Below the pieces are notes generated by a model. That model ran no database searches. It saw only the letters and a program-made list of their open reading frames with translations, and was not told the origin of the DNA. A DNA stretch of 64,000 bases, taken from positions 1 to 64,000 of the forward strand of contig DATKRH010000022.1 of the NCBI GenBank assembly GCA_035532295.1, read 5' to 3'. Position numbers and translations under genes: made by a program. Positions within the stretch are counted from its first letter, which is position 1; the number at the start of each line of letters is the position of its first letter. The DNA is from DASUBV01 sp035532295. GTDB taxonomy: Bacteria > Actinomycetota > Actinomycetes > Streptosporangiales > Streptosporangiaceae. This document shows, one piece after another, positions 44,935-53,982 of this stretch.

Positions 44935-44969
44935 CCGGCGGGGTACGGTGCGGAGGTCTTGCCCCGGCA

Positions 44970-44983
44970 GGGGCATTTGACCC
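44970..44983. promoter_or_regulatory. DosR-type box H in a longer dyad
   Basis: GGGGC-ATTT-GACCC fits the pattern and sits within an extended inverted repeat CCGGCAGGG-N8-CCCTGCCGG (44964-44989). It lies 124 bp before the PPOX gene start. Confidence 0.6.
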
Positions 44984-45106
44984 TGCCGGTCGCGGGGCGC
45001 GGCCCGGTCTGATGGAGTGGTGGCACACAGGCGGACAGGCCGCGCTACCCGCCGCCACCGGGCGGCCGGTCTAGTGGCGGCCGTCCTAGGTTAAGGAGCG
45101 TGCGCG

Positions 45107-45547
45107 TTGCCTGCAGAAGCCCAAGCCGTCATGGAGAAGCTCGATGAGGCCGAGTGCCTGCGGCTGGTCGCCGACGGCGTGATCGGCCGGCTGGCCTTCG
45201 TCGGGCAGTACGACATCACCGTCCTTCCGGTCAACTACCGGCTGGTCGACGGGGCCATCCTGTTTCGCACCGCCCCGGACAGCCTGGCGGGCGAGGACCT
45301 CCGCACCGGGATAGCGCACGCGGAGTACAAGGTGGCCTTCGAGGTCGACCACTTTGATGAGTCCGCCCGGGAAGGCTGGAGCGTGCTGATCTCGGGGCCG
45401 GCGCACCACCTTGACTCCGAAGCCGACCAGGCGGCAGCGCAGGCGGCCGGGGTCGATTCGTGGCCCGGCGGCGAGAAGGACCATTTCATCCGGATCACGC
45501 CTGTCCGGGTCACCGGGCGGCGCATCCGCCGGGCCCCCGGATCCTGA
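45107..45547 (+). CDS. Pyridoxamine 5'-phosphate oxidase family protein
   Basis: 146 residues from TTG 45107, chosen because TTAAGGAG sits eight bases upstream. A split-barrel protein: VADGVIGRLAFVGQYDITVLPVNYRLVDGAILFRT (about 21-55), then KVAFEVDHFDE and GWSVLISGPAHHL. FMN or F420 binding is likely; the substrate is unknown. Nineteen bases before a USP gene on the same strand. Confidence 0.9.
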   Translation: MPAEAQAVMEKLDEAECLRLVADGVIGRLAFVGQYDITVLPVNYRLVDGAILFRTAPDSLAGEDLRTGIAHAEYKVAFEVDHFDESAREGWSVLISGPAHHLDSEADQAAAQAAGVDSWPGGEKDHFIRITPVRVTGRRIRRAPGS

Positions 45548-45566
45548 AGTCCTCTAGAGGTGCGAG

Positions 45567-46034
45567 ATGTCACAACAAGACAGCGGCAGCGCTCGGCGTA
45601 TCGTCGTGGGAGTGGACGGGTCGCCCTCGTCCGAGGATGCGCTCCGCTGGGCCGTCCGGCAGGCCGGGCTCACCGGCGCCAAGGTAGAGGCGGTGATCGC
45701 CTGGCACCTCCCGCTGCTGGTCGGCGGCTACTCGTGGCCGCCGGTCGGGGTGCTGGAGACCACCGACTTCGGGAAGCTGGCGCAGAAAGTGCTGACCGAC
45801 GCGATCGTCACCGCGGTCGGCCCGGACGGCGCTGAGCGGGTCGTCACGGTAGTGAAGCAGGGCGACGCGGCTGAGGTGCTGATCGACGCGGCGGACGGAG
45901 CCGAGGCACTCGTCGTGGGCAGCCGCGGACATGGCGGCTTTACCGAGGCGCTGCTGGGCTCGGTGAGCCAGCACTGCGTGCACCACGCGCCGTGCCCAGT
46001 CGTAGTCATCCGCGGTGCCCGCCAGTCCGGCTAG
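45567..46034 (+). CDS. Universal stress protein, single UspA domain
   Basis: 155 residues. RRIVVGVDGSPSSEDALRWA at the start and intact ATP signature GSRGHGGFTEALLGSVSQHCVHHAPCPVVVI at the end. Operon with the PPOX gene; converges with the next USP, overlapping it by four bases. Confidence 0.95.
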   Translation: MSQQDSGSARRIVVGVDGSPSSEDALRWAVRQAGLTGAKVEAVIAWHLPLLVGGYSWPPVGVLETTDFGKLAQKVLTDAIVTAVGPDGAERVVTVVKQGDAAEVLIDAADGAEALVVGSRGHGGFTEALLGSVSQHCVHHAPCPVVVIRGARQSG

Positions 46035-46555
46035 GCGGTGCCCACCAGCTCGCGCCGGCCTGGCCGCTCGCCGGCCGGCTGGGGACGGGGCTGGGGACGG
46101 GTGCCCGGCTGGCCGGCCCAGACCACCACGACGGGGCACTGCGCACGGCTCAGGCAGGCCCGGACGACCGGCCCGATCGAGCGCCCGATGGTGCGCTGCG
46201 CCGCCATGGGCGGCGCGGCCGATCCGAGGACGAGCAGGTCCGCGGCGGCCGACCGGTCGATTAGCGTCCGCTCCGCGACGCCCTCGGCCAGTTCGGCCGT
46301 GACACCCGCGGGGACCACCGAGCCGAAGGTGCCGCGCATCAGCGCCGCGAGTCCCGCACTGGCCACGGCGCGCTGCTCGCCGGGCGTATGGCCGGCGGCG
46401 GGGGCATAGGGAGCCGTGAACTCGGCATCCCAGCTCCGTACGACCCGGAGCATGGCGTGGCGGCGGCTGGCCTCGTCAGCGGCCCATCGCAGCGCCGTTG
46501 CGGACGCCTCGGAATCGCTGACGCCGACCACTATGGCTGGCTGGTGCACGTTCAT
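46031..46555 (-). CDS. Universal stress protein, divergent ATP motif
   Basis: 174 residues from ATG 46555. Starts PAIVVGVSDSEASATALRWAADEA; the C-terminal motif reads LGSAAPPMAAQRTIGRSIGPVVRACLSRAQCPVVVV. The usual GxxG is replaced (GSAAPPMAA), so it is probably not an ATP binder. Ends in an Arg/Pro tail. Box I lies 162 bp upstream. Confidence 0.88.
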   Translation of the reverse strand: MNVHQPAIVVGVSDSEASATALRWAADEASRRHAMLRVVRSWDAEFTAPYAPAAGHTPGEQRAVASAGLAALMRGTFGSVVPAGVTAELAEGVAERTLIDRSAAADLLVLGSAAPPMAAQRTIGRSIGPVVRACLSRAQCPVVVVWAGQPGTRPQPRPQPAGERPGRRELVGTA

Positions 46556-46716
46556 AGCCCCTCCCAGACGCCCAGCGCCGGACCATCGGACTGCGGAACA
46601 TTCCGCTTGCTCTCCGACATTCGCAAAGATCAGCCGCATCCGCGTAGAGCAGAAGGTCACCAGTGGCGCGGCCGGTCGGCCTGCGTGATGGCCGTCAGCG
46701 CCCGCCGGCGCTAGCC

Positions 46717-46730
46717 GGGTCCAAAGTCCC
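46717..46730. promoter_or_regulatory. DosR-type box I
   Basis: GGGTC-CAAA-GTCCC fits the consensus. It lies 93 bp before the Rv1733c-like gene (plus) and 162 bp before the USP gene (minus). Confidence 0.65.
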
Positions 46731-46822
46731 CCCGACACGGGAGTTTCAGCACGTGACACCCGCCGCGATGACAGCCAGCATGGGCCGTAGCGAAAGTCGC
46801 CGCCGAGTGGAGGTGTGCCCCG

Positions 46823-47407
46823 ATGAAGAAGATCATGCGACGGCTCGCCGGCCAGCTCGGCTGGGACCGGAACCCGCTGCGGCGCCGCATCGACCGGGTT
46901 GAGACGGTCGTGGTGACTGCTTTGCTCGCGATTTTCCTGGTCGGCGCCCCGGTGCTGATGATCGTCGCGGCTCGCGTCACCGACAGCGCCGGGGTGCGTC
47001 AGCAGCACGCCGAGCGGACCTGGCGGCAGGTGCCAGCCACCCTGCTGCAGACCCCGGCCAACCAGGCCGACCCGTCCTACGGATGGGACGGCGCCTGGGT
47101 TCGCGCGCGCTGGAGCGCACCGGACGGGCAGCAGCGAACTGGCTTCGTCGCGGTGGACCCGGCGGCGGTGGCCGGCCACCGGGTGCAGGTGTGGGTCGAC
47201 GGCGCGGGCCGGATCACGAGCCCGCCGCTGCGGACCTACGACATCTGGGGCGATGTCCTGCTGGCGGTGGTGACCGTGCCCGTCGTCCTGGGTATCGCAC
47301 TGTCCATCATCGCCGGCTGCGTCCGGGCCGTCCTGAACCGCCGTCGGCTGGCCGGCTGGGACCGGGCGTGGTACGCCGTCGAGCCCCGGTGGACCCGGCT
47401 GCCCTAG
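46823..47407 (+). CDS. Rv1733c-like two-helix membrane protein
   Basis: 194 residues. RNPLRRRIDRVETVVVTALLAIFLVGAPVLMI (about 16-47) carries the first helix. An extracytoplasmic domain with ARWSAPDGQQRTGFVAVDP and GHRVQVWVDGAGRI follows, then a second helix near 137-165. This is the layout of mycobacterial Rv1733c (NPL-x-R-x-x-DR-x-E, then G-x-x-V-x-IWVD-x-x-G), a DosR-regulon antigen of unknown function. The next gene is a P-type ATPase 67 bp on. Confidence 0.85.
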   Translation: MKKIMRRLAGQLGWDRNPLRRRIDRVETVVVTALLAIFLVGAPVLMIVAARVTDSAGVRQQHAERTWRQVPATLLQTPANQADPSYGWDGAWVRARWSAPDGQQRTGFVAVDPAAVAGHRVQVWVDGAGRITSPPLRTYDIWGDVLLAVVTVPVVLGIALSIIAGCVRAVLNRRRLAGWDRAWYAVEPRWTRLP

Positions 47408-47474
47408 GCGAGGTCCGACGGGCCGAGGCGCAGACTCCTAGCGGGAGCTGGACTTCGGCAAGGAGACTGGCCCG

Positions 47475-50153
47475 GTGGCGATAACAGCGCATGCCCGGGC
47501 TGGCGAGCTGGACCTGACTCAGGCCGCGGCGCTGGCTCCCGGTACGGTGCTGGCCCGGCTGGGCAGCGGCGAGCACGGGCTCTCGGCCGCCGACGCGGCC
47601 CAGCGGCTGAGCGAGCTCGGGCCGAACTCGCTCGCCACGTACCGGGTGCGCCCGTTCGCCGTGCTGCTGCGCCAGGTCCGCAACCCGATCCTGATCCTGC
47701 TGCTCGGCGCGGCGCTGGTCTCGGGGCTGACCGGTGGCGGCACGAACGCGCTGATCATCACGGTCATTGTCGCTCTCAGTGTCGGGCTGGGCTTCTTCAA
47801 CGAGTACCGGGCGGAAATGGCGATGACCGCGCTGCGGGCCCAGATCCGGCAGGAGGCCGAGGTCCGCAGGGACAATCAGGTGAGCCGGGTCCCGGTGCTG
47901 AGCCTGGTGCCCGGGGACCTCGTATCGCTGCGCATCGGCTCCCTTGTCCCGGCCGACCTGCGCCTGCTCGAGGTCGACGAGCTCGAGTGCGACGAGGGCG
48001 TGCTGACCGGCGAGTCGATGCCGGTGACCAAGTCGGTGGCGCCCGTCGACGGACATCAGCCTCAGGACCAGCCGGGGTGCGCCTTCATGGGGACGATCGT
48101 GCACCAGGGATCGGGGCTGGGCGTGGTGGTCCGGACCGGAACCCGCACTGCGTTCGGGCAGATCGCCGCGGGCCTGGCCGAGAAGCACAGCCAGACCGCC
48201 TTCGAGGCGGGACTGTCGCGTTTCTCGCGCTTCCTGTTCGCGGTGGCAGCGGTGCTGACGGCCTTCATCTTCCTCATCAACGTGGCCCTGTCCCGGCCCC
48301 TCATCGACGCGCTGCTCTTCTCGCTGGCCATCGCCGTGGGTATCGCCCCCGAGATGATGCCGGCCATCGTGACGGTGAGCCTGTCGGCCGGCGCCAAGGC
48401 CCTCGCGGCCAAGAAGGTTCTGGTCAAGCGGCTGGTCGCCATCGAGGATCTCGGCAATATCGAGGTCTTGTTCACCGACAAGACGGGCACCCTCACCGAG
48501 GGCGTGATCACCTTCGAGCGGGCCCTGGACGCCAGCGGCCGGGACGCCGACCGCCCGCTGCTGCTCGGGCTCGTCTGCAACGAGGCGGCGGTCACCGACG
48601 GGGGCGCGGTCGGGGGAAACTCGCTGGACCAGGCCCTGTGGTCAGCGGCCCTGCGGTCAGCGGCGCCGCGGCTGGCTCCCGGGGCGGTCGCGGGCGCGCC
48701 GGCCGCCGCGGCGGCCGGCGACTACCGGCGGCTGGGCCTCCTGCCGTTCGACCACGAGCGGCAGCTCGCCTCGGTGCTGGTGGCCGGCCCCGGCGGCCGG
48801 CCGCTCCTGATCACCAAGGGCGCCCCCGAGGTGGTGCTGGACCGGTGCTCCCGGGTCCCCGACGGCGCCCGGCCGGTCCTGGAGGCATTGTTCCGCGAGG
48901 GTGCCCGGGTGGTAGCCGTGGCCAGCCGCCCGGCGGCCGCCGGGCAGGCGCTCACCGCCTCCGACGAGCACGGGCTGACGCTGGAGGGCTTCCTGACGTT
49001 CGCCGACCGGCCTAAGGCCGACGCCGGTGCCTCGATCGTCCAGCTCGAGCGACTGGGGATCCAGGTAAAGATCATTACCGGGGACAACGGGCTGGTCGCG
49101 GCCAAGGTGTGCGCGCAGATCGGGATCGACTGCGCCGGGGTGCTCAGCGGCGCCGACGTCGAGGCGCTCGACGACGACCACCTCGAGGCGGCGATCCCGG
49201 CCACGACGGTCTTCGCCCGGATCGGCCCCGACCAGAAGTCGCGCATCATCAAGGTCGCGCGGCGCACCGGCAAGGACGTGGCCTTCCTCGGGGACGGCGT
49301 CAACGACGCGGTGGCGCTGCATCACGCTGACGTCGGAATCTCGGTGGACTCGGGCACCGACGTGGCCAAGGAAGCCGCTGACGTGGTGCTGCTCGACAAG
49401 GATCTCGGCGTACTGGCCGACGGCGTGATGGAGGGCCGCCGCATCTTCGCCAACACCATGAAGTACGTCCTGATGGCGACGTCGTCCAACTTCGGCAACA
49501 TGTTCAGCGCGGCCGGCGCGTCGGTATTCCTGTCCTTCCTCCCGATGCTGCCGTCCCAGATACTCCTCAACAACCTGCTTTATAACGCCGGTCAGCTGGT
49601 CATCCCGACCGACCGGGTGGACCCCGAGACGCTGGCCCGGCCCGCCGCCTGGGACATGAAGTTCATCCGGCATTTCATGTCCGTGTTCGGCCCCGTCAGC
49701 TCGATCTTCGACTTTCTCACTTTCTGGATCATGCTCGCCCTGCTGCACGCCGGGCACGCCGAGTTCCGGACCGGCTGGTTCGTCGAGTCGATCGCCACCC
49801 AGACCCTCGTCGTCTACGTGATCCGCACCCGGCGGGTCCCGTTCCTCAAGAGCCGGCCCAGCCTGCCGATGCTGCTGGTGCCGACGGGGGCGGCCCTGAT
49901 CGGCGCGGTACTCCCGTATACGGGGCTGGCCGGGCTGCTGGGCTTCACGCCGCTGCCGACGACGTTCTTCCTGCTGCTGTTCGCGCTGGTCATCGTCTAC
50001 CTGGTGCTGGTCGAGCTGGCCAAGACCCAGTTCTACCGCGTCCACCCCCATGCCCGGCGGGCGGCCAGCACGCCCGCGCAGCGGCTGGAGCGCCGCATCC
50101 GGCGCCGGGCGTCCCGCTTCATCCGCCACCCGCCGCCGGGCGGCGCCCCGTGA
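47475..50153 (+). CDS. P-type ATPase, MgtA-like (P3B)
   Basis: 892 residues from GTG 47475. Actuator TGES near 178-181, transport motif APEMMP at 291-296 (the MgtA-type TPEM form), phosphorylated D335 in FTDKTGTLT, hinge GDGVNDAVALHHADVGISVDSGTDVAKEAADVVLL near 610-645, and about ten helices. By these motifs it belongs with magnesium-type importers rather than the calcium-type pump at 40836. A different P-type class in the same regulon neighbourhood. Possibly in an operon with the Rv1733c-like gene. Confidence 0.93.
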   Translation: MAITAHARAGELDLTQAAALAPGTVLARLGSGEHGLSAADAAQRLSELGPNSLATYRVRPFAVLLRQVRNPILILLLGAALVSGLTGGGTNALIITVIVALSVGLGFFNEYRAEMAMTALRAQIRQEAEVRRDNQVSRVPVLSLVPGDLVSLRIGSLVPADLRLLEVDELECDEGVLTGESMPVTKSVAPVDGHQPQDQPGCAFMGTIVHQGSGLGVVVRTGTRTAFGQIAAGLAEKHSQTAFEAGLSRFSRFLFAVAAVLTAFIFLINVALSRPLIDALLFSLAIAVGIAPEMMPAIVTVSLSAGAKALAAKKVLVKRLVAIEDLGNIEVLFTDKTGTLTEGVITFERALDASGRDADRPLLLGLVCNEAAVTDGGAVGGNSLDQALWSAALRSAAPRLAPGAVAGAPAAAAAGDYRRLGLLPFDHERQLASVLVAGPGGRPLLITKGAPEVVLDRCSRVPDGARPVLEALFREGARVVAVASRPAAAGQALTASDEHGLTLEGFLTFADRPKADAGASIVQLERLGIQVKIITGDNGLVAAKVCAQIGIDCAGVLSGADVEALDDDHLEAAIPATTVFARIGPDQKSRIIKVARRTGKDVAFLGDGVNDAVALHHADVGISVDSGTDVAKEAADVVLLDKDLGVLADGVMEGRRIFANTMKYVLMATSSNFGNMFSAAGASVFLSFLPMLPSQILLNNLLYNAGQLVIPTDRVDPETLARPAAWDMKFIRHFMSVFGPVSSIFDFLTFWIMLALLHAGHAEFRTGWFVESIATQTLVVYVIRTRRVPFLKSRPSLPMLLVPTGAALIGAVLPYTGLAGLLGFTPLPTTFFLLLFALVIVYLVLVELAKTQFYRVHPHARRAASTPAQRLERRIRRRASRFIRHPPPGGAP

Positions 50154-50545
50154 AACGTGGATGTCTGATCGCTACCCCGGGGGGTGACGCGGTAAGTAGG
50201 CGCGTCCTGGCGGGCTGCTAGCTCGTAGTGGTCGCGGATGATGGCGCGGCGGCCGCGCCGGGTTCAGACGCGTTCGACTTCGATGGCGATGACGCCGCGG
50301 CCGGCGGCGATGAGGTCGAAGTAGCGCTTGTAGATGGGCATCTCGCGGGCCCGTTCGCGGGTGGCGAGGTCGGCGGGGCGTTGTGCCATGAGGTTTCCCA
50401 ACTCGGTGGTGGTGAAGGATCGGTAGAAGTGTTTCGGGTCGGCGAGTAGGCCGTTGACCAGCCAGATCAGGGCGTCGGTGTAGTTGTCGACGGTGCCGGG
50501 CCACAGACTGGGGCCGCGCGAGCGACGCGGCGGCAGCGAGAACCT
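50154..50545. other. Intergenic region with a gene fragment
   Basis: 392 bp between the MgtA-like gene and enolase (convergent). It holds the fragment described at 50264-50510; I see no promoter, hairpin or DosR-type box here. Confidence 0.5.
50264..50510 (-). pseudogene. Unidentified C-terminal gene fragment
   Basis: On the minus strand a frame with no plausible start reads SLWPGTVDNYTDALIWLVNGLL, then FYRSFTTTELGNLMA, then YKRYFDLIAAGRGVIAIEVERV and stops at 50264. The residue mix (aromatics, hydrophobic periodicity) looks like a folded protein and unlike the Arg/Pro-rich other frames here, so it is probably the tail of a lost gene. I do not recognise the family. Confidence 0.35.
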
Positions 50546-51817
50546 TCAGACCGGCATGCCGTAGCGGAGCTTCGGCGCGCTCGCGGCGATCTCGAGGAGG
50601 CGGTTGTACTTGGCCGTGCGCTCACCGCGGGCGGGGGCGCCGGACTTGAGGTGCCCGCAGCCGGTGCCGACGGCGAGGTCGGCGATGAACGAGTCCCCGG
50701 TCTCACCGGAGCGGTGCGAGACGAACTGCCGGTAGCCCGCGCGGCGGCAGATGGCCATCGCCTCCAGCGTCTCGCTGACGGTGCCGATCTGGTTGAGCTT
50801 GATCAGCGACGAGTTCGCGATGCCGCGCCCGATGGCCGCGGTGATGATCGCCGGGTTGGTACAGAAGATGTCGTCGCCCACCAGTTCCACGCCCGCGCCG
50901 AGGCGGGCGGTGAGCGTGATCCAGGCCTCGTCATCGTCTTCGCCCAGGCCGTCCTCGATGAGGTGCACGGGGAACGCGGCGGTGATGGCGGCCAGCCGCT
51001 CGATGAGGTCGGCGCTGCTCAGCAGCGTGCCGGCGACCCGGTAGCGGCCGTCGGCCTGCCGGAACTCCGACGCCGCCAGGTCCAGGGCGATCGAGACGCC
51101 GTCGCGGCCGGCCTGATACCCGGCGTCGGTGATGGCCTGCACGAGGAGCCGCAGGACCTCCTCCGGCTCGCTGACCTCGGGAGCGAACCCGCCTTCGTCG
51201 CCCAGGCCGGTGGACAGCTTCCGGTCGGTGAGCTCGCGGCGCAGCGCCGCGTAGACCTCGGCGCCCGCGCGCACGGCCTCGGCCATCGAGGGTGCACCGA
51301 GCGGCGCGACCATGAACTCCTGGAAGTCCAGCTCATTGGGCGCGTGCACGCCCCCGTTGAGCACGTTGAAGTGCGGCACCGGCAGGGACGGGGTTACTGC
51401 GTCCGGGGTCAGCCAGCGCCACAGCGGAAGGTCGGCCGACGCGGCCAGTGCCCGGGCGAGCGCCATCGACACGCCGACGAGGGCGTTGGCGCCGAGCCGG
51501 CTCTTGGCCGCGGTGCCGTCGAGATCGATCATGGCCTGATCGGCCTCCGCCAGCCCGGCCCAGGAGCGGCCGCGCAGCAGGTCCGCGATCTCGGTGTTCA
51601 CCGCGGCGACCGCGCCCAGCACGCCCGCGCCGCCGTAACGAGCGGGATCACCGTCGCGCCGCTCGACCGCCTCGCGGGTCCCGGTCGATGCGCCCGACGG
51701 CACTCCGGCGCGGGCCGTGGTGCCGTCCCCGAGCCGGACGGTGACCGCCACCGTGGGCCGGCCACGCGAGTCGAGAATCTCCAGCGCGGACAGCTCGGCG
51801 ATGTCAAAGCCTGGCAT
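50546..51817 (-). CDS. eno: Enolase
   Basis: 423 residues, normal length. Converts 2-phosphoglycerate to phosphoenolpyruvate. LDSRGRPTVAVTVRLGDGT near 13, the substrate-loop GASTGTREAVE near 41, LPVPHFNVLNGGVHAPNELDFQEFMV near 145, the metal ligands in IALDLAASEF and LIEDGLGEDD, and the signature LIKLNQIGTVSET with SHRSGETGD near 365. Divergent from typical housekeeping enolases of the phylum in details (GGVHAPNE for GGxHAxNx), and possibly a second, stress-linked copy; checking the genome would tell. Follows the cytochrome b gene. Confidence 0.94.
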   Translation of the reverse strand: MPGFDIAELSALEILDSRGRPTVAVTVRLGDGTTARAGVPSGASTGTREAVERRDGDPARYGGAGVLGAVAAVNTEIADLLRGRSWAGLAEADQAMIDLDGTAAKSRLGANALVGVSMALARALAASADLPLWRWLTPDAVTPSLPVPHFNVLNGGVHAPNELDFQEFMVAPLGAPSMAEAVRAGAEVYAALRRELTDRKLSTGLGDEGGFAPEVSEPEEVLRLLVQAITDAGYQAGRDGVSIALDLAASEFRQADGRYRVAGTLLSSADLIERLAAITAAFPVHLIEDGLGEDDDEAWITLTARLGAGVELVGDDIFCTNPAIITAAIGRGIANSSLIKLNQIGTVSETLEAMAICRRAGYRQFVSHRSGETGDSFIADLAVGTGCGHLKSGAPARGERTAKYNRLLEIAASAPKLRYGMPV

Positions 51818-51851
51818 TTCCTGCTCCTGTTCCGTTCACACTGTGTCCGCG

Positions 51852-51890
51852 CGATACCGTCGGCCCGGGGCGGCCGGGCCGACGGTATCG
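51852..51890 (-). terminator. Strong hairpin between cytochrome b and enolase
   Basis: A perfect 17-bp inverted repeat (51852-51868 with 51874-51890) and a five-base loop. It follows the cytochrome b stop and precedes the enolase start by 35 bp. There is no U-tract. It fits a factor-assisted terminator or a 5-prime structure of the enolase message. Confidence 0.65.
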
Positions 51891-51960
51891 GCGGGGCGGC
51901 GGCGTCAGCCGGGCGCCGGGCAGCTCACCGGGCCTGCCGTGTCCAGGCCATCGATCGTCC

Positions 51961-53982
51961 TCATGACGGCATGGCTCCCTGCGGCTGGTCAGCCGGGCTG
52001 TCAGCGGAGCCGGAACTAGCCCCCGAGCCGGAACTAGCACCCGAGCCGGAACTAGCACCCGAGCCGGAGCCCGAGTCAGCCTCGGCGCCGGTGCCCGAGC
52101 CAGGTCCCGGCCCGGACTTCGGGCCCGCGCCCTTAGCCGAGCCCGGTCCCGAGCTGTACCACGAGCGCCAGACCAGGCGGTGCACCGGGACCAGCCGCGG
52201 GATGTCCCGCAGCCCGGGGATGAACGGGACGAGCAGCAGCAAGATCGTGGCCAGGCCCGTCATGTAGATCGAGATCAGGTCGATGTTGGCCGAGTTGGTC
52301 CAGCCCGGAACCTGGTACCAGAGGGTGTAGAGCCATAGCCACGGCTGGCCCGGGTAGCTGCCGGTCTCGTTCATCACGCCCCACTGCTCGCCGGTCAGTC
52401 CCATCGACTTGGCCTTGTTGACGAAGTAGGCGCCGTCCTCGATGAACAGCAGCGGCTTAGTGAAGTTAGTGCCGTAGAACTGCCGCTGGGCGAGCAGGTC
52501 GGCGTCCAGCGCGCCGCTGCGCGCCAGGTTGAGCTCGCTGGCCAGCAGCGCCGGGACCGGCCCGGCGTTGGCGGGAGGGACGACAGGGGTGCCGTTGACG
52601 AATTTGACCTTCGCCACCGCGGCCGCGTAGGCATTGGCCCACTTCAGCTGCTGGGCGGGGGAGGCCGCCTTGAAGGTGGCGAGCGGGGCGGCCACGGCCG
52701 GGTCGGTGCGGGCGAGCGTCGTCAGCGGCTTGAGGACGAAGTCCTGCGCCGCGTTGACCGGCTGAGTCACCCCGGGAATCGCGGCCGGGGCGAACAGCAG
52801 CTTCTGGCTGTTGGCGGTCTGGTTGTTGTACGGCGGTCCGTAGGTGGCGGTCTCGCTGGTTCCGTTCAGCTCGGTGGCTGACGCCGCCAGGAAGTCGGCG
52901 GGCGCGAGCCTCGACCAGGTGGCGATCGTGACCGACGGCACGTTGGGCGAGGACAGCAGGCCGGCCAGGCCCAGCGTCAGCGCCAGCACGATCACTGCCG
53001 CGATGGTGCCCTCCTTGAGGATGTCGTAGCGCCGCTGGGCCCCCCGCCACGGCGCGGCGTCGGCCCGCGCGATCGCGCGGCGGCGGGACCGGCCACTGCC
53101 GCCGGCCTCGGCGTTGTGCGCGTCGATCGGGTGCGACACGCCGCGCACGCGGACCAGCAGCACGTGCGCGCCCACGATGGCGATCAGCACGATCGGGATG
53201 AGCACGATGTGCCACATCAGCATCTGGCCGACGTTCATGACGTTGAAGAACGCACCCAGTCCCGCGGAGTTGAACGCGTCCTTGCCGCTGGTGGAGATCC
53301 ACTGCGAGTCGAAGTTCGACTGGGACAGGTACCCGGTGAAGCACTCGATGATCGAGGCCGCGAATGCGACGACGCCGGTGATCCAGGTCAGCGTCCGGCG
53401 GCCGCGCCAGGCGGCCATCCAGAACTTGCCCCACAGGTGGATGACCAGCAGCGCCATGAACAGCTCGACGCTCCACAGGTGCAAGCTGTTGAAGAAGTGC
53501 CCGACGGAGTTGTACTGCCACCAGTCGGGGCCGCCGATGGCGATGGCGAAGCCGGACACGACGGCCACGCCGAGCGCGGCCAGCGAGGCGACTCCGAATA
53601 CGTACACCCAGGACGAGACGTAAGCGGGCTGACGGTCGGGCAGCAGCTTGCCCGGCGGCAGTGCCGCCAGCGCCCTGTGCCGGACCCGCGCGGTCCACAT
53701 GCGGGCGTCTTCGTCATCCGGCGCGGCGGCGGCGCTCTGGTCAGCGGCCACGTTGCCATCGGCGGCGTTGCCATCGGCGGCGCCGTCGGCCGCCGGGGCG
53801 GGCTTCTCTTGATGGCCCCGCGGAAACGGGAGCAGCAGCGCGGCGCCGAAGATGACGACCATCACCGCGATCAGGACCAGATTCGCCACCGAGACGGTGA
53901 AGATCGACCAGTGGACGAAGGTGCCGGGTCCGTTGATGTCAATCGCCAGGGAGTGCAATTGCGGCGCAACAGCGAGGTTCAT
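51961..53982 (-). CDS. Cytochrome b (b/b6-like) with long extracytoplasmic and low-complexity parts
   Basis: 673 residues. One extra N-terminal helix (about 25-50), an Asp/Ala-rich linker, then a cytochrome b core of four helices (about 120-300). Haem histidines are paired: LHLWSVELFMALLVIH (spacing 14) and WHIVLIPIVLIAIVGAH (spacing 15), the b6-like spacing. After another helix (VIVLALTLGLAGLL) comes a large domain with no cysteine haem motif, a last helix near 590, and a Ser/Gly/Ala repeat tail. No Rieske protein or cytochrome c gene is adjacent. Probably a quinol oxidoreductase component of unknown partner. Confidence 0.8.
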   Translation of the reverse strand: MNLAVAPQLHSLAIDINGPGTFVHWSIFTVSVANLVLIAVMVVIFGAALLLPFPRGHQEKPAPAADGAADGNAADGNVAADQSAAAAPDDEDARMWTARVRHRALAALPPGKLLPDRQPAYVSSWVYVFGVASLAALGVAVVSGFAIAIGGPDWWQYNSVGHFFNSLHLWSVELFMALLVIHLWGKFWMAAWRGRRTLTWITGVVAFAASIIECFTGYLSQSNFDSQWISTSGKDAFNSAGLGAFFNVMNVGQMLMWHIVLIPIVLIAIVGAHVLLVRVRGVSHPIDAHNAEAGGSGRSRRRAIARADAAPWRGAQRRYDILKEGTIAAVIVLALTLGLAGLLSSPNVPSVTIATWSRLAPADFLAASATELNGTSETATYGPPYNNQTANSQKLLFAPAAIPGVTQPVNAAQDFVLKPLTTLARTDPAVAAPLATFKAASPAQQLKWANAYAAAVAKVKFVNGTPVVPPANAGPVPALLASELNLARSGALDADLLAQRQFYGTNFTKPLLFIEDGAYFVNKAKSMGLTGEQWGVMNETGSYPGQPWLWLYTLWYQVPGWTNSANIDLISIYMTGLATILLLLVPFIPGLRDIPRLVPVHRLVWRSWYSSGPGSAKGAGPKSGPGPGSGTGAEADSGSGSGASSGSGASSGSGASSGSADSPADQPQGAMPS
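52012..52075. repeat. 18-bp tandem repeat in the cytochrome b tail
   Basis: About three and a half copies of CCGGAACTAGCACCCGAG encode repeated GASSGS in the C-terminal tail. Confidence 0.88.

Noticed and set aside
47411..47424. AGGTC-CGAC-GGGCC before the MgtA-like gene as a DosR-type box
   Set aside because: The right half-site has G where the third base must be C, and the first base differs too; too weak to call.
48657..50129. 490-codon frame antisense to the MgtA-like pump
   Set aside because: Shadow of a gene with all P-type motifs intact.
50172..50504. 110-codon Arg/His/Pro-rich minus-strand frame
   Set aside because: Composition is artefactual; another minus frame in the same place has a protein-like sequence ending at 50264.
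50651..52267. 538-codon plus-strand frame across enolase and the cytochrome b end
   Set aside because: Crosses two real genes and their terminator hairpin; Glu/Pro repeat end comes from the cytochrome b tail repeat.
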